Positions 57,942 through 64,000 of a stretch of DNA of 64,000 nucleotides are shown here, piece after piece. Below the pieces are notes generated by a model. That model worked only from the letters and a program-made list of their open reading frames with translations, was not told the DNA's origin and searched no databases. The translations under genes were made by a program, and so were the position numbers. Where the stretch lies: the NCBI RefSeq assembly GCF_003206575.1, contig NZ_PZJO01000009.1, positions 130,345-194,344 on the forward strand. The letters run 5' to 3'. The number at the start of each line of letters is the position of its first letter. The first letter of the stretch is position 1. This DNA comes from Salinicola endophyticus. Its GTDB lineage: Bacteria > Pseudomonadota > Gammaproteobacteria > Pseudomonadales > Halomonadaceae.

Positions 57942-58817
57942 TTGAGCGACACGTCCCCCGACGCCTTATCCGCCGCCGACTCGCCGCTACCCGAGGCGCT
58001 GCGTCTCACCGCCCCCGCGGCGCTGGTCGACATCGGCGCCAACCTCACCCACGAGAGCTTCGAGTCGGATCTGCCGGCGGTGCTGGCCCGGGCCGAGGCG
58101 GCCAACGTCCGCGCCCTGATCGTCACCGGCGCCGACCCCGAGGGCGCGGAGCGCGCCTGTGCCCTGAGCCAGCGCCACCCCAACCTGTGGGCCACCGCCG
58201 GCGTGCATCCGCACCATGCCGCCGACTGGAACCACGCGCTGGAGCGCAGCATGCGCGATCTGCACGCGCAGCCCCGCGTGGTGGCGGTGGGCGAGTGCGG
58301 GCTCGATTTCAACCGCAACTTCTCCTCGCCGGCGGAACAGGAACGCGCCTTCGAAGCGCAGCTGGCGCTGGCCGCCGAATCCGGACTGCCGCTCTTTTTG
58401 CACGAGCGCGACGCCGGCCGCCGCATGCTGGAGATGCTGCATGAGTGGCGTCACCGCTTGAGCGATGCCGTGATCCACTGTTTCACCGGCGAGCGCGACA
58501 CCCTCTACGGCTATCTCGACCTCGACCTGCATATCGGCCAGACCGGGTGGCTGAGCGACGAACGCCGCGGCCACCATCTGCGTGAGTTCATCGCCGAGGT
58601 GCCCGCCGAGCGGCTGATGGTGGAGACCGACTGCCCCTATCTGCTGCCGCGCAACCTGCCGGCCAAGATCAAGGGCCGTCGCCACGAGCCGGCTCTGCTA
58701 CCTTGGATAGTGAGGGAGCTGGCGCGCTGGCGCGGCGAGGATGAGGAGGCGCTGGCCCGCGCCACCACCCAGACCGCCAGCCGCTTCTTCCGCCTGCAGG
58801 AGACTTTCGAGCCATGA
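57942..58817 (+). CDS. tatD: TatD-family metal-dependent hydrolase/DNase
   Basis: 291 residues. Two-metal TIM-barrel hydrolase with 3'-5' DNase activity in TatD proper. Metal ligands: the usual HxH strand is LVDIGANLTHESF (first His replaced by Asn-type reading, as in TatD), Glu in AVGECGLDFNRNFS, His in LFLHERDA, His in AVIHCFTGE and Asp in MVETDCPYLLPR. It begins at TTG with AAGGAG six nt upstream, the best-supported start. It overlaps the next gene by 4 bp. Confidence 0.92.
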   Translation: MSDTSPDALSAADSPLPEALRLTAPAALVDIGANLTHESFESDLPAVLARAEAANVRALIVTGADPEGAERACALSQRHPNLWATAGVHPHHAADWNHALERSMRDLHAQPRVVAVGECGLDFNRNFSSPAEQERAFEAQLALAAESGLPLFLHERDAGRRMLEMLHEWRHRLSDAVIHCFTGERDTLYGYLDLDLHIGQTGWLSDERRGHHLREFIAEVPAERLMVETDCPYLLPRNLPAKIKGRRHEPALLPWIVRELARWRGEDEEALARATTQTASRFFRLQETFEP

Positions 58818-59290
58818 GCGAATTTCCCGGTTTCATCGCCGTCGAGACCGGCGATGACAACGCCATGCCGCTGGCGATCGCCTGGGCGCTGCCCAACGGC
58901 CAGGTCAAGCACACCCTGATCCAGCCCGACGACGACTGGCTCGACCAGGAACTGCTCTCGCTCGGTGGCTACGGCCTCGACGAGCTGCGCCAGTTCGGCG
59001 TGAGCCCGCTGGATGTGCTGCGCGAGCTGGAGAACGACCACTTCAGCGAGACGCTCTATACCGCCGGCGTGCAGGACGATGAAGCAGCACTATCGCTGAT
59101 GTTCGATGACTTCGGCGTCGATCCGTTCGTCGAGCTGGCGCCGGCGGAGATTCTCTATCCCGAGCTCTCCCCCGGAGAGTGGTCACGGGCACGCGGCGAA
59201 CTGTTCGGTGAGCTGGGGCTCGAGCCGCTGCGGCCCGAGCACGAAGTCCAGGTGATGCTCTATCTGCATCAGCGCCTGACCCAGGGCTGA
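58814..59290 (+). CDS. Small acidic protein, possible degenerate RNase-H/DEDD-like fold
   Basis: 158 residues, not recognised. Opens FPGFIAVETGDDNAMPLAIAWAL, close to the first strand of DnaQ-type exonucleases where DxE would be, and ends PEHEVQVMLYLHQRL, like the last exonuclease helix. The full DEDD set is not visible, so activity is doubtful. Very acidic overall. The ATG overlaps the tatD stop (ATGA), so it is co-translated with tatD. Confidence 0.75.
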   Translation: MSEFPGFIAVETGDDNAMPLAIAWALPNGQVKHTLIQPDDDWLDQELLSLGGYGLDELRQFGVSPLDVLRELENDHFSETLYTAGVQDDEAALSLMFDDFGVDPFVELAPAEILYPELSPGEWSRARGELFGELGLEPLRPEHEVQVMLYLHQRLTQG

Positions 59291-59311
59291 AGGCCGCAGG
59301 TGCCGTGGCGA

Positions 59312-59872
59312 TCACGCACTGGTGAGCGCCGTTTTCAACCGCGCGCGGCCGGCAGTGATCGCCACGGCGCGGGGCTCGCCCTGACGATAGAATGCCCGCA
59401 GCGTGGCGACGAAAGCGTCGGCGCGCAGCGGCAAGCCCTGATCACGATAGCGTTCGGCGCGCGCCGCAACCTGGGCGGCGAAAGCCTGGCGGTCGACGGT
59501 GACGCCGTCGAGATTGTCCACGCTGACCTCGAAGGACTTGGCACAGGCCTCGCACAGTAGCCGCTCCAACGCCTGCGGGGCGACTTCGACCTGCTCGAAC
59601 GCCGCCTGCTGACCGGCATCGCGACCATCCGGCTCGTACCAGTAGCCGTAATCCTCCAATTGACGTCGCGCCGCGCCGGCGATGCACCAGTGGCTCACCT
59701 CGTGCAGGGCACTGGCGAAAAAACCGTGGGCAAAGACGATACGGTGATACCCGACATCGCCATCGGCAGGCAGATAGATCGGCTCGTCGTCACCCTTGAT
59801 CAGGCGCGTGTTGAAGGTCTCGGCGAAGACCCCGTCGAATAGCGCTATGACATCGTCGATGGCGTGCAACAT
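59312..59872 (-). CDS. epmC: Elongation factor P hydroxylase EpmC (YfcM)
   Basis: 186 residues. Hydroxylates the lysylated lysine of EF-P, after EpmA and EpmB. The metal-site motif HEVSHWCIAGAARRQLEDYGYWYEPDGR and the N-terminal GYHRIVFAHGFFASALHE are family-defining. ATG at 59872 with GGAGG upstream; the upstream open frame is out of the family. It converges on the small gene after tatD. Confidence 0.94.
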   Translation of the reverse strand: MLHAIDDVIALFDGVFAETFNTRLIKGDDEPIYLPADGDVGYHRIVFAHGFFASALHEVSHWCIAGAARRQLEDYGYWYEPDGRDAGQQAAFEQVEVAPQALERLLCEACAKSFEVSVDNLDGVTVDRQAFAAQVAARAERYRDQGLPLRADAFVATLRAFYRQGEPRAVAITAGRARLKTALTSA

Positions 59873-59983
59873 GACTCCTCCTTGGCCGCCCGGCAGTATA
59901 CGGAAGTCCATGCCCGGCGCCGAGCATCCCCCGACGACTCCTGCTAATATTCCCGCCCTGTCCGTCCGGTCAAGGAGCGAGCC

Positions 59984-61432
59984 GTGTCGACCCTCCCCCG
60001 CCTGCCGCACTGGCGTCGCGAAACGTCGGCGCTGCTGCGTCTGAGCCTGCCAATCTGCGGCGCCCAGCTGGCCCAGTCCGGCATGAGCGCCGCCGATGTG
60101 ATCATGTCCGGTCGTGCCAGTGCCACCGACCTGGCTGCAGTCTCGGTCGGGGCCAGCCTATGGGTCCCGGTGATGCTGCTGATGACTGGCACATTGATGG
60201 GTCTGACCCCGTTGGTGGCCCATCAGATGGGCGCCGGCCGACCCCAGCACGTGCGCGCCAAGGTGCATCAGGCGATGTGGGTCGCACTGCTATTCGGCTG
60301 CCTCGCGGCGCTCACCCTGGGGCTGGGCTCGGGCCTGGTGTTCCGCTGGATGCAGGTACCCCAGGAGGTCGCCACCCTGGCCACGGACTATCTCGGCGCC
60401 GTGGCCCTGGGTATTCCGGCAGTGGCGCTCTATCAGGCGCTGCGCGCCTTCTCCGATGGCATGCATCACACGCGTCCGGCACTCTGGATCAGCCTGATCG
60501 GACTGGCGGTCAATGTGCCCAGCAACTTCCTGCTGATCTACGGCGGACCCGGCCTGGTCGAGCTGCTCGGCGAAGGCGTACCCACACCGCTGCGCCAGTT
60601 GCCGGCGCTGGGCGCGCTGGGCTGCGGCTTCGCCACCGCGCTGTCGATGTGGTCGATGTGCCTGGGCATGGCCTGGTACACCCGGCGCAGCCGCGCCTAC
60701 GCGCCGGTGGTGATCTGGAGCTCGCCCACCGCACCGCGTCTGCGCGAGATCGGCGAATTGCTCTACATCGGGCTCCCCATCGGGCTGGCGATCTTCTTCG
60801 AGGTCACCCTGTTCACGGTGATCACGCTGCTGGTCGCCTATCTCGGCGAGATCACCGTCGCGGCCCACCAGATTGCGCTCAACGTCACCTCGATTCTGTT
60901 CATGCTGCCGCTGTCGCTGAGCATGGCGCTCACGGTACGGGTCAGCAACCGGGTGGGCGCCGGTGATCTGACACAGGCGCGCTTCGTGGCCTGGAACGGC
61001 GTGACCGTGGGTCTGCTGCTGGCGCTGTTCAACTGCGCCGTACTGTGGCTGCTGGCGCGCCCCATCGTGACCCTCTACAGCGCAGACAGCGCGGTGCAGT
61101 CACTGGCACTGTCGCTGATCCTGCTGGCGATGCTGTTCCAGGTCTCGGACTCGTTGCAGGTCAATCTGGCGGGCGCCCTGCGCGGCTACAAGGATACCCG
61201 CGTGGTGATGGGCATCACCCTGATCGCCTACTGGGTCATCGGGCTGGGGGTGGGGCACGCCCTCGGGCGCGGCATGGCAGGAATCCCCGAGCTGGGCATC
61301 TACGGTTACTGGATCGGGCTCAACGCCGGCCTGACCGCAGCCGCCCTGATGCTCGGCTGGCGCCTGCTGATCAAGGGCCGCACCACTCCCCAGGCCGCAC
61401 ACGGCGGTGGAAAATCGGCCGCCAGGGCTTAA
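59984..61432 (+). CDS. norM: MATE-family multidrug/Na+ exporter (NorM-like)
   Basis: 482 residues with 12 membrane helices. First half: LSLPICGAQLAQSGMSAADVIMSGRAS and GTLMGLTPLVAHQMGAGR; second half: LPIGLAIFFEVTLFTVITLLVAYLG and AAHQIALNVTSILFMLPLSLSMALTVRVSNRVGAG. These are hallmark NorM segments. Expels cationic drugs in exchange for Na+ or H+. Starts at GTG with AAGGAG six nt before it. Confidence 0.92.
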   Translation: MSTLPRLPHWRRETSALLRLSLPICGAQLAQSGMSAADVIMSGRASATDLAAVSVGASLWVPVMLLMTGTLMGLTPLVAHQMGAGRPQHVRAKVHQAMWVALLFGCLAALTLGLGSGLVFRWMQVPQEVATLATDYLGAVALGIPAVALYQALRAFSDGMHHTRPALWISLIGLAVNVPSNFLLIYGGPGLVELLGEGVPTPLRQLPALGALGCGFATALSMWSMCLGMAWYTRRSRAYAPVVIWSSPTAPRLREIGELLYIGLPIGLAIFFEVTLFTVITLLVAYLGEITVAAHQIALNVTSILFMLPLSLSMALTVRVSNRVGAGDLTQARFVAWNGVTVGLLLALFNCAVLWLLARPIVTLYSADSAVQSLALSLILLAMLFQVSDSLQVNLAGALRGYKDTRVVMGITLIAYWVIGLGVGHALGRGMAGIPELGIYGYWIGLNAGLTAAALMLGWRLLIKGRTTPQAAHGGGKSAARA

Positions 61433-61762
61433 CACCCTGGCAAAGGCTGTGCTAATAGTGGTTTTAGATCGTCACAACAGCATTTTTAGATCGTCATGAC
61501 AGCGGGTCTAGGCCATGAGTTTGGCTCGGGTCATCACACTGGTCCCATGTCATGACAGTAGCTATAGATGATAGATAGGTGATAGACAGTAGGTCATAGA
61601 CAGTGGCGTGACGTGGTAACCGGCCGCACCAGGGTTGGTACGAAAGTCAGAGAGCGAAGGCTGTTTTCGTACCAGGCCCGGGCAACAGCGAGTGAAACAC
61701 CGATAGCGGCTGCAGGTAGTTCCGAGGCCCAAGCCGACCGATTGCCGACCAGGAGGGTAGCC
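61433..61762. other. 330-bp repeat-rich leader region
   Basis: Contains a 20-bp direct repeat TTTTAGATCGTCAYRACAGC twice (61462-61481, 61484-61503), the palindrome TGTCATGACA at 61548-61557, GTCATGAC again inside the second repeat, and GATAGACAGT/CATAGACAGT 14 bp apart (61581-61590, 61595-61604). AT-richer than average. Probable promoter and operator zone for the next gene. Confidence 0.65.
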
Positions 61763-62458
61763 ATGGGAAGCCAACTTTCCCCCCGCTCCGCGCAGATCAT
61801 CGATCTCGAGACCATGAGGCACCGGCTGAGGGCAAGAAAGCGACTGGTCAGACTGTCGCCCGAGCTCGACGGACTGGAGATGCTCTACTATCTCGCCTCC
61901 GATCCCGACACCCTCTACGCCATGCCTCTGCTGGCCTGGGGGCTGCGCGAGGATGGCGAAGTGGTGGGGCTGGTGCCGTGGATGGAGAGTCTCAGCGCGT
62001 GCCACGAGCTCGACGATCCGGAGTATGGCCACTTCGTCGGCTATCGCGACCCGGAAACGCGGGAGATCTTCCACCTCGCGCCGGAGCACAAGATCGCCGA
62101 GCTCGAGCATGCCGCGGCCTATTTCGATTATGAAGAGACCCCGGACGTCTCCCTGACCCAGCAGTTGCCGGAAACCCAGGGAACCCACGCCCTGTGCATG
62201 GATAGCGATGGACGCCCCTGGCAGTTGAAACAGATCGTCGCCTGGCATCTCTACAGCGATGGCACCGTCGATGCCATGCTGGTCGACGACGCCCGCGTCG
62301 TGTCGCTGCCGGTACTGCCGGGGGATGACTGCCTCTATCCCGGACGCAGCCGGCACGACACGCTCTACTTCTTTCAGCGCTATATCGCCAATCGCATCCG
62401 CAACGAGGATCCGGACACACTGGAAGCGCTGGCACTAATGGTCATGCCGGGCAGTTGA
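61763..62458 (+). CDS. Unrecognised acidic cytosolic protein
   Basis: 231 residues, no signal or membrane helix, no family assigned. Visible: a basic N-terminal helix (RHRLRARKRLVRLSPELDGLEM), then an acidic domain with GEVVGLVPWMESLSACHELDDPEYGHFVGYRD, and a C-terminal part with WQLKQIVAWHLYSDGTVDAML, PGDDCLYPGRSR and TLYFFQRYIANRI. The ATG has a strong AGGAGGG site. The regular alternation of polar and hydrophobic residues argues for a folded protein. Its control region is full of repeats. Confidence 0.72.
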   Translation: MGSQLSPRSAQIIDLETMRHRLRARKRLVRLSPELDGLEMLYYLASDPDTLYAMPLLAWGLREDGEVVGLVPWMESLSACHELDDPEYGHFVGYRDPETREIFHLAPEHKIAELEHAAAYFDYEETPDVSLTQQLPETQGTHALCMDSDGRPWQLKQIVAWHLYSDGTVDAMLVDDARVVSLPVLPGDDCLYPGRSRHDTLYFFQRYIANRIRNEDPDTLEALALMVMPGS

Positions 62459-62473
62459 GCCCGGCAGCACCCA

Positions 62474-62719
62474 TCAGCCGCCGAGACGCAGCCGATAACG
62501 GTAGCGCCCTTCCTCCTCGCTCTGCTCGATCAGCTCGTGGCCCAGAAAGCTGCAGAACTTGGGAATGTCGCGGGTCGTCGCCGGGTCGGTGGCGATGACC
62601 TGCAGAATCTGCCCCGGCTGCATGTCGCGCACCTTGTTGTGCATCAGCATGATCGGCTCAGGGCAGTAAAGCCCCTGGGTGTCGAGCGTCTCTTCCTGCG
62701 CTGTGTCCTGACTCTGCAT
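62474..62719 (-). CDS. tusA: Sulfur carrier TusA
   Basis: 81 residues (E. coli TusA: 81). Carries persulfide sulfur from IscS toward tRNA thiolation and molybdenum cofactor synthesis. The active Cys is in [22 protein letters not shown]; the end [11 protein letters not shown] is typical. The ATG at 62719 has GGAGG upstream; the extra eight codons to 62743 overlap rlmM and that site, so they are rejected. Follows rlmM on the same strand. Confidence 0.92.
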   Translation of the reverse strand: MQSQDTAQEETLDTQGLYCPEPIMLMHNKVRDMQPGQILQVIATDPATTRDIPKFCSFLGHELIEQSEEEGRYRYRLRLGG

Positions 62720-62739
62720 GTTGCCCTCCTCCGGCAGCG

Positions 62740-63810
62740 TCATCCGTCGATCCGCACGTGCACGGTGACTTCTTCACGATCATGATACAGGTGGCGACAG
62801 GCGATGGTCGCGCTGACGCCATGGGCGTGCAGCGTCTCCTCCAGGCGGGTCAGGCAGCGTCGCACTTCATCCCAGCGCTTCTTCATCGGCAGCTTGAGAT
62901 TGAAGATCGCCTCACGACACCAGCGCCGCATCAACCAGCGCTCGACCATGTCGATCACCCGCATCGGCTTGTCGACGATATCGCATACCAGCCAGTCCAG
63001 ACGATAGGGCGGCTCCCAGACAAAGCCATCCTCACGCAGATGCTCGACCTGGCCGGTGGCCATCAGGGCCTTGTCCATGGGACCGTTGTCGATGGCATAG
63101 ACGAACAGGCCCTTGCGTACCAGTTGATAGGTCCAGCCTCCGGGGGCTGCGCCGAGATCGACCGCCTGCATCCCGGAAGAGAGCCGCGTCTCCCAGCTCT
63201 CCTTCGGAATGAAGGTGTACCAGGCCTCCTCCAGCTTGAGCGTGGAGCGGCTGGGAGCATCGGCGGGATGTCGCAGGCGCAGCACACCACCGGGATGCTC
63301 GCTGCGATTGCCGGGAAAGCTGATCCCTACCTGGACACGATCGCCGGCCAGCCAGAACAGATGCAGCCGTCGGCCGCCGGCCTTGCGGCGCAGCCCGCCG
63401 CCGCGCTTCAGCGCGCTCTCCAGCGGGCGACTGAGTGACTTCGCCAGGCGCCCGAGGGCCTTGCCATCATTGGTGTCCGGGGTCTCGTGCCATACCGCCT
63501 CGAAACTCCAGCCGCTCTCCTCGACCAGACGGCTGATGGGTGAGATCCGGTCTTCCCGATCCAGTGTCAGCGGCAGAAAGGCCACCAGCGACTGACGCGC
63601 GAAGACCAGCGACGCCAGCGGCAGCTGGCGATGCACGCTGTTGGCCGGGCCCGATTCGGTCTGCCAGCAGACGAAGCCGCTATTGGGTTCGGCCAGGGCG
63701 ACATGCCCCAGCTCACCGGCCGCCGCCGCGCGCTCGGTGACCTCTGCAGCCAGGTCGAACTCGAAACCGGCTCGACAATACAGCAGCCATGCATTGGGGA
63801 CTTGGCTCAC
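62740..63810 (-). CDS. rlmM: 23S rRNA 2'-O-methyltransferase RlmM (C2498)
   Basis: 356 residues. Methylates the ribose of C2498 in 23S rRNA using SAM. N-terminal THUMP-like part ([28 protein letters not shown]) and C-terminal Rossmann domain: [22 protein letters not shown] (SAM site), [13 protein letters not shown] and [13 protein letters not shown] with the catalytic lysines. The GTG at 63810 is chosen (GAGGCGAG upstream; length like E. coli's 366); another GTG lies 14 codons upstream. Confidence 0.94.
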   Translation of the reverse strand: MSQVPNAWLLYCRAGFEFDLAAEVTERAAAAGELGHVALAEPNSGFVCWQTESGPANSVHRQLPLASLVFARQSLVAFLPLTLDREDRISPISRLVEESGWSFEAVWHETPDTNDGKALGRLAKSLSRPLESALKRGGGLRRKAGGRRLHLFWLAGDRVQVGISFPGNRSEHPGGVLRLRHPADAPSRSTLKLEEAWYTFIPKESWETRLSSGMQAVDLGAAPGGWTYQLVRKGLFVYAIDNGPMDKALMATGQVEHLREDGFVWEPPYRLDWLVCDIVDKPMRVIDMVERWLMRRWCREAIFNLKLPMKKRWDEVRRCLTRLEETLHAHGVSATIACRHLYHDREEVTVHVRIDG

Positions 63811-63888
63811 ACTCGCCTCTTCTCTCGGATACTCATCAATCTTGGGCGACACGATACCACGTGTTGTCCTGGACCCGCCCCGAGCCTC

Positions 63889-63926
63889 AAAAAAAGTGAC
63901 CCCCAGTCTCGGCGAGACTGAGGGTC
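63889..63926 (-). terminator. Rho-independent terminator of a minus-strand gene beyond the right edge
   Basis: Read on the minus strand: GACCCTCAGTCTC-GCC-GAGACTGGGGGTC with one mismatch, followed by CACTTTTTTTGAGG (plus-strand A7 at 63889-63895). It serves a gene entering from the right. In the last 40 bases one minus frame reads HSFQGALPDE then TAG (63951-63953 region), a possible C-terminus, but too short to call. Confidence 0.8.
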
Positions 63927-64000
63927 GGTATCGATGCCTGCGGATCTTTCATACGGCACTGCGCCGCTACTCGTCAGGGAGAGCCCCCTGAAACGAGTGA

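Overview
The window is a stretch of bacterial chromosome, GC-rich (roughly 65% by eye) and densely coded on both strands. Gene content and order (miaB-ybeZ-ybeY-corC-lnt, ybeL, leuS-lptE-holA, fadBA, epmC, rlmM, tusA, uup) mark a gammaproteobacterium. The GC content, a ProP-like osmolyte carrier family member and many sequence traits fit Halomonadaceae (Halomonas/Salinicola type), but the genus is inference. I saw no rRNA, tRNA, CRISPR array, transposase or phage gene.

Layout. 1-3.4 kb: a minus-strand DNA-repair pair, a DinG-like helicase carrying a PD-(D/E)XK nuclease domain (cut by the left edge) and a FAN1-like VRR-NUC nuclease gene split by one in-frame amber codon. 3.6-5.3 kb: single-chain dihydroxyacetone kinase, then a 26/30-bp tandem repeat. 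5.5-7.3 kb: rpe, a GIY-YIG protein and an orphan ParA ATPase. 7.5-10.5 kb: gamma-glutamyltransferase and an MFS carrier. 10.6-14.4 kb: a tightly overlapping sulfate uptake operon (sbp-cysT-cysW-cysA). 14.5-17.2 kb: a YajG-like lipoprotein, thiopurine methyltransferase, an SH3 envelope protein and DUF1820. 17.4-31.8 kb: a core housekeeping block (miaB, ybeZ, ybeY, corC, lnt, then hglS and an MHS transporter, ybeL, leuS, lptE, holA).

31.9-47.3 kb is the accessory region and the most unusual part. A minus-strand gene encodes a protein of about 2,490 residues, built from seven CBM6/35-like modules, a malectin-like module, Ig-like modules and a predicted sugar-dehydrogenase-type beta-propeller. 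It has no Sec signal and ends in an acidic-hydrophobic tail. Divergent from it lies a complete type I secretion operon (PrtD-type ABC exporter, HlyD adaptor, TolC pore) with overlapping stop/start codons. Next come a MAPEG protein and a PAS-GGDEF-EAL protein whose upstream region holds a near-consensus sigma-28 (FliA) promoter. I read this as a secreted, carbohydrate-binding, possibly quinone-dependent surface or matrix protein with its own exporter, next to a flagella-coupled c-di-GMP enzyme. The functional link is inference.

47.4-64 kb is ordinary: LD-carboxypeptidase, a YbhB-like protein, fadBA, a DUF5924/DUF2914 membrane protein, a MarR regulator, a UspA protein, the ABC-F ATPase Uup, TatD, a small unrecognised protein, EpmC, a MATE exporter, an unrecognised protein behind a repeat-rich leader, TusA and RlmM. 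A rho-independent terminator at the right edge belongs to a minus-strand gene outside the window.
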